The position numbers were made by a program, and so were the translations under genes. Positions 8,830 through 16,619 of a stretch of DNA of 42,567 nt are shown piece after piece (position 1 is the stretch's first letter; each line of letters begins with the position of its first letter). The DNA comes from an uncultured Muribaculaceae bacterium (GTDB taxonomy: Bacteria; Bacteroidota; Bacteroidia; Bacteroidales; Muribaculaceae): contig CAJUKD010000022.1 of assembly GCA_910587235.1 (NCBI GenBank), positions 1 through 42,567 on the forward strand. The letters are read 5' to 3'. Under the pieces are notes generated by a model that ran no database searches, was not told the origin of the DNA, and saw nothing but the letters and a program-made list of their open reading frames with translations.

Positions 8830-10283
8830 AGGTCGCGTAGTGTTACAACAGGGTGTAGAGCTGCCTCGTTTTCGTCGGGATGACGCATCGGAGTGTTGTG
8901 CGGGGCTTCGATAAGCATTTCGGGAGTTTCAGAAGCTTCGCGTGCTATTGTGCGCATCACATCGATGAAAGCGTCGATCGTTTCCGGGCTTTCCGTTTCA
9001 GTCGGTTCTATCATCATCGATTCATGGAAGAGCAGAGGGAAGTAGATGGTCGGAGCATGGAAGCCGAAATCAAGGAGGCGTTTGGCCACGTTCATGGTTG
9101 TTACTCCGGTCGATTTGTCTTTCAGACCGTCGAACACGAATTCATGTTTGCAGGGACCTTTTATCGGAAGTTCGTACAGGTCGCATAGTGAGTGCATGAT
9201 GTAGTTGGCATTGAGGGTGGCAAGCGGACCTACCTTGGCGAGTCCTTCGGCACCCATGCTGAGAATGTAGCACAGAGCTTTTACGAAAACGCTGTAGTTG
9301 CCGAGCCAGGAACTTACACGGCCGCATGAATCCGGAAGTCCGGTAATGCGATATGTGCCGTCGTTGTCGCGAACCACGCGTGGAACCGGCAGGAATTTTT
9401 CAAGGCCTGCGCGTACGCCTACAGGCCCTGCTCCGGGTCCTCCGCCGCCGTGAGGAGTAGCGAATGTCTTGTGCAGGTTGATGTGCATTACGTCGAAGCC
9501 CATGTCGCCCGGACGACATACGCCTAACATAGGATTCAGATTTGCACCGTCGTAGTACATCAGTGCGCCGGCTTCGTGAACCATACGGGCTATTTCGGGG
9601 ATATTTTTCTCGAACATCCCGACGGTATTCGGGTTTGTCATCATCATTGCCGCGACACTGCTGTCGAGCTTTGAGCGGAGGTCGTCGACATCGACTGTCC
9701 CGTCGGGCATACTTTTGACTTCTTCGATTTCAAATCCTGCCATTGCGGCACTTGCCGGATTTGTACCGTGGGCCGAGTCGGGCACAAGCACTTTGCGGCG
9801 CGTTTCTCCACCGTCGTGCGACAGGTGCCAGGCTCTTATCACCATAAGTCCGGTATATTCTCCGTGTGCGCCGGCAAAAGGATTGAGTGTGAATTCAGCC
9901 ATGCCGCCTATTTCGCTGAGGTATTTTTGCAGGACATGGTAGATTTCAAGCGCGCCTTGCACCGTGGATGCGGGAGCCGCCGGATGCAGGTGCCCTATGC
10001 CGCACAGGGTTACGGCTCTTTCGTCGGCCTTGGGGTTGTACTTCATTGTACATGAACCAAGGGGGTAGAAACCGGTGTCGACACCGAAGTTGTTGGTACT
10101 CGAATTGGTGTAATGGCGTACTACGGTCAGTTCGTCGGCCTCGGGAAGCTTAGGAGCTGATTCGCGGCGCAGATTGTCGGGTATGGAGCTTGTAATACCG
10201 TAATCGAATTCAGGGAGGCTGTAGCCCCTGCGTCCTTCGTGGGAGAGGTCGAATATCAGCTTGGAATACAATTGTCTGTTCAT
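8811..10283 (-). CDS. gcvPB: glycine dehydrogenase (decarboxylating) subunit 2
   Basis: Subunit 2 of the split P-protein, which decarboxylates glycine with PLP and passes the aminomethyl group to lipoyl-GcvH. Length is 490 residues. The PLP lysine lies in INLHKTFATPHGGGGPGAGPVG; other family segments include GFYPLGSCTMKYNPK, AHGTNPASAAMAGFE and MMTNPNTVGMFE. It is encoded immediately downstream of gcvPA with 6 nt between the stop and this ATG, matching the alpha2-beta2 enzyme of organisms without a fused GcvP. Confidence 0.95.
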   Translation of the reverse strand: MNRQLYSKLIFDLSHEGRRGYSLPEFDYGITSSIPDNLRRESAPKLPEADELTVVRHYTNSSTNNFGVDTGFYPLGSCTMKYNPKADERAVTLCGIGHLHPAAPASTVQGALEIYHVLQKYLSEIGGMAEFTLNPFAGAHGEYTGLMVIRAWHLSHDGGETRRKVLVPDSAHGTNPASAAMAGFEIEEVKSMPDGTVDVDDLRSKLDSSVAAMMMTNPNTVGMFEKNIPEIARMVHEAGALMYYDGANLNPMLGVCRPGDMGFDVMHINLHKTFATPHGGGGPGAGPVGVRAGLEKFLPVPRVVRDNDGTYRITGLPDSCGRVSSWLGNYSVFVKALCYILSMGAEGLAKVGPLATLNANYIMHSLCDLYELPIKGPCKHEFVFDGLKDKSTGVTTMNVAKRLLDFGFHAPTIYFPLLFHESMMIEPTETESPETIDAFIDVMRTIAREASETPEMLIEAPHNTPMRHPDENEAALHPVVTLRDLCSKQI

Positions 10284-10289
10284 GGGGCT

Positions 10290-11624
10290 TCAGAGATTGT
10301 TGACAAGTGAAACATAGCGGTCGATATCGGCAGGAGAACACATTTCTGTGGCTGCGACAAGAATTGCGTCATCGTCGAGTTTTATTCCCGCGAGGATTCC
10401 GTGGTCTGCGAGGCTGTCGATTATGCGGTCGGCATCAAGAGGTCTGTTTATTTTGAATGCCGTTTCGTTGAGGAATGTACGTCCGGGATATAGCAGGCTC
10501 ATCCGTCCGGTCGCGCACAGCTTTTCAGCAAGCGAGTGCATGGCTTCACTTCCGAGGCGGTTTACTTCAGCCAGACCCTCGCTGCCCATCAGCGACAGGT
10601 AGGCGGCCGCGTGCAGAGTCATGATACCCTGGTTTGAGCAGATGTTGGATGTCGCTTTCTGGCGTCGGATATGCTGTTCGCGTGCTTGTAGAGTCAGGAC
10701 GAATACACGTTGTCCGTCGGCGTCGGTTGTGGCGCCTACGATGCGTCCCGGCATTTTGCGCATCAGATCGCGTCGTGCGCACAGATAGCCGAGTCCCGGA
10801 CCGCCGTAGTTCAACGGAATACCGAGCGACTGAGCCTCACCGCAGGCAATGTCGGCGCCCCATTCTCCGGGAGTGCGGATTACTCCGAGCGCCGATGCGT
10901 GGCAGTTCATTATAAGCAGGGCTTTGACGGCATGGCATTCGTCGGCCCACCCGCTGTAATCCTCAAGGATGCCGTAGTAGTTTGGCGATGCCACGATTAC
11001 GCCTGCCACATCTCCGGATCCGAGCATTTCGGTGAATGCTGTGCGGTCGGTGATGCCTTCGTGTTCGGGAATGGTTTCTACTGTGATTCCCGCTCCTGCG
11101 GCGTATGTGCCTACAACCGCAGCTACAGCCGGATTGATTGTCGCCGATATGAGCACACGGCGTTTTTTGCGTGCTGAGGCTACTGCCATGATCATGGCTT
11201 CGGCTGTGGCTGTTGCACCGTCGTACATCGACGCGTTGCTGACATCCAGCCCCGTAAGTTCGGCCATCATCGACTGATATTCAAATATATATTGCAGTGT
11301 GCCTTGCGATATTTCGGGCTGATAAGGCGTGTATGCGGTCAGAAATTCGGAGCGGGATGTAATGGCTTCGACTGCTGCAGGAGTGTGATGGTGATAGAAA
11401 CCGCCTCCCGCGAAACATATCAGTTCGCGATTGGCTGATGACAGGCGGCGCATATAGGCGTCCAGTTCCGGTTCGCTCATTCCGGGACATACGTCGTAAG
11501 GCTTTTTAATACGGAGATCAGGCTCGACATCGCTGTAGAAATCGTCGAGCGAGGAGGCTCCGCAGCGTGCAAGCATGCGCGCTATGTCGGCCTCGGTGTG
11601 GGGCAGATAGTGGTGTTGATTCAT
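10290..11624 (-). CDS. gcvPA: glycine dehydrogenase (decarboxylating) subunit 1
   Basis: Subunit 1 of the split P-protein, 444 residues. Family segments include YDVCPGMSEPELDAYMRRLS, GGGFYHHHTPAAVEAI, TAYTPYQPEISQGTLQYIFEYQSMMAELTG and the glycine-rich GIPLNYGGPGLGYL. The start at 11624 (MNQHHYLPHTEADIARML) is chosen because the family begins with this Y-x-PHT-E-D-I-x-x-ML segment; the extra 23 residues of the longest frame overlap gcvH and are unlike a P-protein. The PLP lysine is in the partner subunit. Confidence 0.94.
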   Translation of the reverse strand: MNQHHYLPHTEADIARMLARCGASSLDDFYSDVEPDLRIKKPYDVCPGMSEPELDAYMRRLSSANRELICFAGGGFYHHHTPAAVEAITSRSEFLTAYTPYQPEISQGTLQYIFEYQSMMAELTGLDVSNASMYDGATATAEAMIMAVASARKKRRVLISATINPAVAAVVGTYAAGAGITVETIPEHEGITDRTAFTEMLGSGDVAGVIVASPNYYGILEDYSGWADECHAVKALLIMNCHASALGVIRTPGEWGADIACGEAQSLGIPLNYGGPGLGYLCARRDLMRKMPGRIVGATTDADGQRVFVLTLQAREQHIRRQKATSNICSNQGIMTLHAAAYLSLMGSEGLAEVNRLGSEAMHSLAEKLCATGRMSLLYPGRTFLNETAFKINRPLDADRIIDSLADHGILAGIKLDDDAILVAATEMCSPADIDRYVSLVNNL

Positions 11625-11637
11625 GGCTCCGGAATGT

Positions 11638-12006
11638 TTAGTGCAGGCTTTCGCAGAATGCAGCGTATGCTGCTTCATCCATAAGAGAGTCAAGCTCGGA
11701 CGGATCGGACATCTCGATACAGATGATCCAGTTTGCCATCGGGTCTTTGTTTATAAGAGTGGGGTCTTCTTCAAGTGTTTCGTTGATCTCCATAACCTCG
11801 CCGCTTACGGGAGTAAAGAGATCTGAAGCGGCTTTGCGGCTTTCTATAGCTCCGAAATCGTCGCCGGCGTCGAATTCTTCTCCGAGGTCGGGCATGTCGA
11901 CGTATGTCACCACTCCGAGCTGGCGAGCCGCATATTCGGAGATTCCGATATAAGCTTTGTTACCTTCGATTCTTGCGTATTCGTGTGATTTGAGAAAGCG
12001 TGTCAT
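11638..12006 (-). CDS. gcvH: glycine cleavage system H protein
   Basis: Lipoyl carrier of the glycine cleavage system; 122 residues, the normal family length. The lipoyl attachment lysine is K58 in the motif ESRKAASDLFTPVSGEVMEIN. Other family segments are GISEYAARQLGVVTYVDMPDLGEEFDAG and the C-terminal helix with SLMDEAAYAAFCE. K58 receives lipoate, probably from the LplA encoded two genes upstream. It sits 13 nt ahead of gcvPA and 24 nt after gcvT. Confidence 0.95.
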   Translation of the reverse strand: MTRFLKSHEYARIEGNKAYIGISEYAARQLGVVTYVDMPDLGEEFDAGDDFGAIESRKAASDLFTPVSGEVMEINETLEEDPTLINKDPMANWIICIEMSDPSELDSLMDEAAYAAFCESLH

Positions 12007-12030
12007 GACTGTTTCGTTTTAGGGTTTTGT

Positions 12031-13125
12031 TTATTTTTTATAGTTGGGGGTATAGAATCGCTTTTTTATTACCGTTGCCGGCACGACGCGACGGCGTATA
12101 CGCACTTTCAGCTGCGTGCCGAGTGCGGCATGGGCTATGTCCACCATTGCCATGGCAAGGTTTTTGCCAAGGGTTATCGAGTTGTAGCCTGTGGTTACGG
12201 AGCCTATGACATTGTCGTCGGTATCAAGAACCTCGAACCCGTGGCGGGCTGTGGCCTGACCTTCTATTTCGAGTCCGACAATCTTACGGCTTACGCCTTG
12301 TTCTTTCTGGCGTGCTATGGCTTCGCGACCGATGAATTCAGGCTTGTCGAGCTTGACGAACATGCCGAGTGCAGCCTCGACAGGACTTATGTCGGCTGCG
12401 AGTTCATCGCCATATAGAGGCAAGCCGGCCTCGAACCGCAATGTATCGCGGCATCCGAGTCCGCATGGCGTGACTCCGGCTGCCATCAGTTTTTCCCACA
12501 TTGATACAATGTCGGCCGGTGCGGCGTAAATCTCGAAACCGTCCTCGCCTGTATATCCGGTGCGGCTGACTATGACTTCCGGATTGCCGCCGAGGCTTTT
12601 GAATGTGTAGAAAGCGAGGTCGGCAGCCTCGATGCCGAGTACTTCGCGCAGTGTGCGTTCGCTGTCGGGTCCCTGTACGGCTATTTCACCGTAGATATCG
12701 CACTGATCTTCTATTTTTACGTCGTAGGCTTCGGCGCAACTGTGCATCCATGCAATGTCCTTGTCGATATTCGATGCATTGAAAACAAGGAAATAATCAT
12801 CCTCGGCCACTCTATAGACCAACAGGTCGTCGACTGTGCCTCCGTCGGGGTAGAGCATCATGCCGTAGAGTATCTGACCGTCGGATATACTTTCAATGTC
12901 GTTGCAGAAAATATGGTTCACAAAGCGTAGGGCGTCTTTCCCGCTGATGCGTACTTCGCCCATGTGAGAAACATCGAAGACGCCTACCGATTCGCGCACG
13001 GCGCGATGTTCGGCGTCAAGACCGCTGTACTCGATCGGCATGTCGAAGCCTCCGAATGGCATCATCTGTGCGCCGAGTGCGACATGACAGGCATGCAGGC
13101 ATGTTTTTTTGTCGTTGCTTTCCAT
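12031..13125 (-). CDS. gcvT: aminomethyltransferase (T-protein)
   Basis: Transfers the methylene group from the aminomethyl-lipoyl arm of GcvH to tetrahydrofolate, releasing ammonia. The 364-residue protein has the folate-binding folds with MMPFGGFDMPIEYSG, RESVGVFDVSHMGE, the SRTGYTGEDGFEIY motif and LGCRDTLRFEAGLPLYG. C-terminal GcvT domain residues include VTTGYNSITLGKNLAMAMV. It is read between lplA and gcvH. Confidence 0.94.
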   Translation of the reverse strand: MESNDKKTCLHACHVALGAQMMPFGGFDMPIEYSGLDAEHRAVRESVGVFDVSHMGEVRISGKDALRFVNHIFCNDIESISDGQILYGMMLYPDGGTVDDLLVYRVAEDDYFLVFNASNIDKDIAWMHSCAEAYDVKIEDQCDIYGEIAVQGPDSERTLREVLGIEAADLAFYTFKSLGGNPEVIVSRTGYTGEDGFEIYAAPADIVSMWEKLMAAGVTPCGLGCRDTLRFEAGLPLYGDELAADISPVEAALGMFVKLDKPEFIGREAIARQKEQGVSRKIVGLEIEGQATARHGFEVLDTDDNVIGSVTTGYNSITLGKNLAMAMVDIAHAALGTQLKVRIRRRVVPATVIKKRFYTPNYKK

Positions 13126-13161
13126 GGTTCTATATCTTTATTGATGGTTATATAAGGTGTT

Positions 13162-14166
13162 TCAGGTGGTTTCTTTCAGTGTTCGGTCGATCAGATCGGT
13201 AAAAGTCCGGGTATCCAGACCGTGTATCACTTTTCCGGTGTCGAATCCCGCAAGCCTTGATTTTATCGTCGTTATGTCGGCTTTTATGCCTTGCAGCCGT
13301 TTTTCTATTTCTCCGCAATCCCGATTTCCAAAAAAATCGCCTTTTATATCAAATCGGGCGATAGTGCCGTCGGGTGCTATCGCTATTGCTATGTCTATGT
13401 TCCCTGCGCCTTTGACATAGGTTGTTGAGCTGGCTGTGTGGCGGTATTCTGTCTTTTTTCCGAAAATGAATGCAGGATCGTCATAGCGGCGTTGTATTTC
13501 TTCTATAGCTGAAATATCGGCGTTGCCGAGAGTCAGTGTGTCATCAGTCACGCTTTTCTGTATGTAGTCCTTGAATTCCTGTTGACTCATCCTCAAGCCC
13601 TCGGCCGACAGGGAACTGACTGATGCTTCGACAGACGTGACGCCTTTTGATTCAAGCTTACCGCGTGATGGCGTAAGGGCTTTCCTCATCATTTCGGGAT
13701 TGAATGAATAAAGCATGGTGCTGTGCGCTATGCCTCGTCCGGGAAGCTTGTAGTAGGCTCCACCGCTTATTTTGCGACCTCCGATGTAGATGTCGTTGCG
13801 TCCGCGGGCTTCGGCTTCGAGTCCAAGCGACTGCAGCATGGCAGCTACGCGTGCTGTGAAGCGGTGGAAGATTTTTTCGGTGTCGTCGCCGGGCGCGATG
13901 TACGAGAACATGAAATTGTCGTTGTCGGCCAGCACAGCTCCGCCTCCGCTGCGACGTCGGCATATATCTATGCCGGAGCATCGACAGAATTCGATATCGA
14001 TTTCCTTGTCTGTTTCCTGATTACGTCCGCAGATGACAGTCGGTCCTACTTCCCATATAAAAAAGTATTCGTCGGCCGGCAGGCTGCGTGCCGCCCATTC
14101 TTCCATGGCAAGGAAGAATGTAAGCCGTTTCCGGCACATGCTGTCGGGGAGTAGCAGCAGTTTCAT
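13162..14166 (-). CDS. lplA: lipoate-protein ligase A
   Basis: ATP-dependent ligase that attaches free lipoate to apo-carrier proteins. Length is 334 residues with both the N-terminal catalytic domain and a C-terminal accessory domain. Motifs: RRRSGGGAVLADNDNFMFSYI, the lysine-containing KISGGAYYK, and KLESKGVTSVEASVSSL. It is the first gene of the gcv block, 36 nt ahead of gcvT, so its likely substrate is GcvH. I see no lipA or lipB here; salvage of lipoate may be the main route, but genes elsewhere cannot be excluded. Confidence 0.9.
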   Translation of the reverse strand: MKLLLLPDSMCRKRLTFFLAMEEWAARSLPADEYFFIWEVGPTVICGRNQETDKEIDIEFCRCSGIDICRRRSGGGAVLADNDNFMFSYIAPGDDTEKIFHRFTARVAAMLQSLGLEAEARGRNDIYIGGRKISGGAYYKLPGRGIAHSTMLYSFNPEMMRKALTPSRGKLESKGVTSVEASVSSLSAEGLRMSQQEFKDYIQKSVTDDTLTLGNADISAIEEIQRRYDDPAFIFGKKTEYRHTASSTTYVKGAGNIDIAIAIAPDGTIARFDIKGDFFGNRDCGEIEKRLQGIKADITTIKSRLAGFDTGKVIHGLDTRTFTDLIDRTLKETT

Positions 14167-14185
14167 GGAGAGTGTTCGGTTTTAA

Positions 14186-15301
14186 TCAGACCGGAATCAC
14201 AAGCATGGGGATATCTGTCTGAAAAAGTATTTTATGTGCAAGTCCGGGATTGAACAGACGACTGAATGCGTTGCGTCGACGGTTCGGAACCGCGATAAGG
14301 TCGAATTTGAATTCGGCCTGCAGTGCCGCGAATTCTTCTATGTCGACATTTCCGTTCAGAGGAACTGTCTTGAAATGGTAGTGATGGAAGTTTTTCCTGC
14401 AATATTCGCCAAGACGGTCGAGAGCTTTGCCTGTCGAAGTATCGGAAAAGCGTTTGCGTTTGGGCACATGCACTATTGTCACATGGGCTTCGGCATCGTC
14501 GAAAGTACGGTACAGAGTGTCAAGCGCGAGAATGTCGTCCTGGTTAAGATTGCTGAAGAAAAGAATGTTGCGGGGACGCAGCGAGGTTTCGGCATCGACA
14601 GGTTCGGGAACGGTTAGAACGGTGAAGCGTCCGTCGTCGAGAACCTCGGCCGTAACACTGCCTATCATATCTTTCCCTTTTTTGTCGGCTCCACGTGTAC
14701 CCATTATAATAAGGTAGGGCGTTTCAGCTTTTGCACATTCGGTTATGGCATCTTCCGGAACACCTTCCACTACTTTATGCCGCATTTTCACTGCCGGGAG
14801 TTCGCCTTTTTTCATTGATGCCCGCAGGCGGTCGGCGAAATTTTTCATCAGCTTTTCAGCGTTTTCAACCATCTGTGCTCGTGCGCCAGTTTCTCCTATT
14901 TCGTATGTCAGGCTGTCGGTAAATTGCATATTGCCGGCGATATACGGATCGATATAGCTGTATAGCAGGCATATCGCGGCTTTATGGCGAGCGGCGAGTC
15001 GTACGCCTACAGATGCTGCCTTGAATGAGTTCTCGCTAAGGTCGACAGGAATCATTATGGTGTGTGACAGAGTCTGAGCTGTGCCTGACGAGTTCACACC
15101 GAAGAGTTCGGCATTTTCGATTATACGCAAAGCCAAGGGCAGATCTTCCTCGCGTATGCGCACCCTTACTCCCGACGAGAGTCCGGGGACTTCGAGATTT
15201 ACATTGTTCAGTTCAACTTCTATACCTTCGTTCTCAAGTATCGAACGCAGTGATAGCGCACGTTCGTAGGTATGGATTGCTACTGTTATAAAGCGCGACA
15301 T
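14186..15301 (-). CDS. DUF2007-like plus tandem universal stress protein
   Basis: Protein of 371 residues, cytoplasmic. N-terminal about 68 residues (MSRFITVAIHTYERALSLRSIL ... VRVRIREEDLPLALRIIEN) resemble the DUF2007 putative signal-transducing domain. Two UspA folds follow, about 80-235 and 245-371. The first keeps the ATP-binding glycine pattern in IIMGTRGADKKGKDMIGSVTAEV; the second is degenerate at that motif (LIAVPNRRRNAFSRLF). Start at 15301 (MSRFITV) rather than 15322. It lies between a hairpin and lplA (19-nt gap), so transcripts may continue into the gcv genes. A stress or nucleotide-sensing role is inferred from the family only. Confidence 0.8.
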   Translation of the reverse strand: MSRFITVAIHTYERALSLRSILENEGIEVELNNVNLEVPGLSSGVRVRIREEDLPLALRIIENAELFGVNSSGTAQTLSHTIMIPVDLSENSFKAASVGVRLAARHKAAICLLYSYIDPYIAGNMQFTDSLTYEIGETGARAQMVENAEKLMKNFADRLRASMKKGELPAVKMRHKVVEGVPEDAITECAKAETPYLIIMGTRGADKKGKDMIGSVTAEVLDDGRFTVLTVPEPVDAETSLRPRNILFFSNLNQDDILALDTLYRTFDDAEAHVTIVHVPKRKRFSDTSTGKALDRLGEYCRKNFHHYHFKTVPLNGNVDIEEFAALQAEFKFDLIAVPNRRRNAFSRLFNPGLAHKILFQTDIPMLVIPV

Positions 15302-15322
15302 TACGGTATCTGTTTTTAGCAT

Positions 15323-15367
15323 CCGAGGGTTTGCGACAGCTTAATCGGGACTGCCGCAAACCCTCGG
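15323..15367 (-). terminator. strong hairpin between the small HTH gene and usp
   Basis: A 13-bp perfect stem (15323-15335 with 15355-15367; CCGAGGGTTTGCG and its complement) around a 19-nt loop. On the minus strand it follows the stop of the small HTH gene by about 23 nt and ends 21 nt before the usp start. There is no long U run immediately after it on the minus strand, so it may be an RNA-processing or partial termination element rather than a full terminator. Confidence 0.6.
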
Positions 15368-15390
15368 TAGAGCTTTTTAAAATATGCCTG

Positions 15391-15648
15391 TTACTCAGCT
15401 TCCTCGCTCTGGAGGATTTCGACGGCCATATCGTAGATCGTTGAATCGTCGAGGACGACAATGCCGCCGTCAGGACCCGGCTCGATGTGGACACCACAGT
15501 TCCGGCCGAAGTCATAATTGCTGCCTCCGAAATAGTTGCGCACGGTCTGAACGGTGGTGTTAAGACGGTCTGCGATTTTATGCATCGAGCCGTCGGGCAG
15601 TCTGTCTTTGAGGCGACGAAGCTCGTTGAAAGTGATTGTCTTTGTCAT
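15391..15648 (-). CDS. small helix-turn-helix protein
   Basis: An 85-residue protein. Residues about 1-42 (ELRRLKDRLPDGSMHKIADRLNTTVQTVRNYFGG) form a plausible HTH, with the recognition helix in TTVQTVRNYFGG. The second half (GVHIEPGPDGGIVVLDDSTIYDMAVEILQSEEAE) looks like a short beta hairpin plus acidic helix. Small DNA-binding proteins of this kind are widespread in Bacteroidales, with no defined function that I can name. It has a good promoter of its own, listed separately. Candidate targets are itself, the stress protein and the gcv genes downstream. Confidence 0.7.
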   Translation of the reverse strand: MTKTITFNELRRLKDRLPDGSMHKIADRLNTTVQTVRNYFGGSNYDFGRNCGVHIEPGPDGGIVVLDDSTIYDMAVEILQSEEAE

Positions 15649-15696
15649 ATCAGTAGTCCGTTTTATGAGTTAAGTTACAATTTATTGTTTGTGCTA

Positions 15697-15728
15697 TAAA
15701 GTTAGTCGCATTTTTTCTATATAACAAA
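15697..15728 (-). promoter_or_regulatory. promoter of the small HTH gene
   Basis: On the minus strand: TTTG (15728-15725), 20 nt, TAACTTTA (15704-15697). This fits the TTTG/TAnnTTTR pattern with ideal spacing and gives a leader of roughly 40 nt. It may drive the small HTH gene and, through the hairpin, the usp-lplA-gcv genes, since no other promoter is evident between them. Confidence 0.55.
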
Positions 15729-15796
15729 GAATTTGGCGAAAAAAAGAATATGTTTTATAGCATGTAATTCATAAAGGAATTAGAATGTATTGATTG

Positions 15797-16585
15797 TCAG
15801 ATACGTTCAACGTCGACAGAGCGGACCCATGCACTTGAGCTGTTGTTGATTTTAACATTGTACCATTTTGGCGAGCGTGGGTCGTCGGGAGTCGGAATGG
15901 AATCAATGATTTCGACTTTTGTTCCTTCGTGGATGGGGACTACCTTGTCGGTGGCGTTGCGTGCGGCTCTCGGTGTGGAACTGAGGTGTGTCGTGGGGAC
16001 AATGACGACTGCCGTTTCATGGCTTGAAGCGTTTATGGCACTGCCGCGGGCGAGTACTATTGCATATATGAAAATGAAAAGCAATGTTATGCCGCCGAAG
16101 AATCCGGTCTTGCGCAGACCCACATTACGGGAGAAAATATAAAGTGCGACGCAGCCAAGAAGGCTAATGAAAATGGCAAATGCTATCCATGCCCATGTGT
16201 TGGCCGATGCGAAATCGCGTATGCCGTGGTGCAGGTTGACAAGGAACGAACTGTCGTCTTCAGGCAGGTCTTGTATGCGGCTGCGGACAAAGGCGAGGTT
16301 GTGGCGTGCGTCGGTGTGCGACGGCTCGAGTTTGAGGGCGCGTTCGTAGCTGACAACAGCCATTCCGGGCTGGCCGTTGCGAAAATATGCGTTGCCGAGA
16401 TTGTAATATATGTCGGCCGACACTCCGTCGGAGTCGATTGCTTGCTTGTAGAGCGATATGGCTCCGCGGTAGTCTTCCTTGTTATATGCCGAGTCTGCCT
16501 GCTGTGCCGGTGAAGCCGCGGTTGCCGCAATCGGTGCGGCTGTCATGACAATGGCACTTATTATTGATAATAAGAAGCGTTTCAT
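15797..16585 (-). CDS. batE: BatE-like TPR/SH3 membrane protein
   Basis: A 262-residue protein with a signal peptide (MKRFLLSIISAIVMTAAPIAATA), TPR repeats at about 30-100 (YNLGNAYFRNGQPGMAVVSYERALKLEPSHTDARHNLA), two transmembrane segments near 130-150 and 160-180, and a C-terminal SH3-like domain (VVPIHEGTKVEIIDS ... KWYNVKINNSSSAWVRSVDVERI). This order matches BatE, the last gene of the Bat aerotolerance cluster. The TPR part should face the periplasm. The gene lies 34 nt after batD. Confidence 0.82.
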   Translation of the reverse strand: MKRFLLSIISAIVMTAAPIAATAASPAQQADSAYNKEDYRGAISLYKQAIDSDGVSADIYYNLGNAYFRNGQPGMAVVSYERALKLEPSHTDARHNLAFVRSRIQDLPEDDSSFLVNLHHGIRDFASANTWAWIAFAIFISLLGCVALYIFSRNVGLRKTGFFGGITLLFIFIYAIVLARGSAINASSHETAVVIVPTTHLSSTPRAARNATDKVVPIHEGTKVEIIDSIPTPDDPRSPKWYNVKINNSSSAWVRSVDVERI

Positions 16586-16619
16586 CTTTGAGCTTTTGTG
16601 TATGGGTATGGTTCCGGAA

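Noticed and set aside
13126..13161. Possible glycine riboswitch before gcvT
   Set aside because: The gap is only 36 bases, far too short for the aptamer, and the other gcv gaps are shorter.
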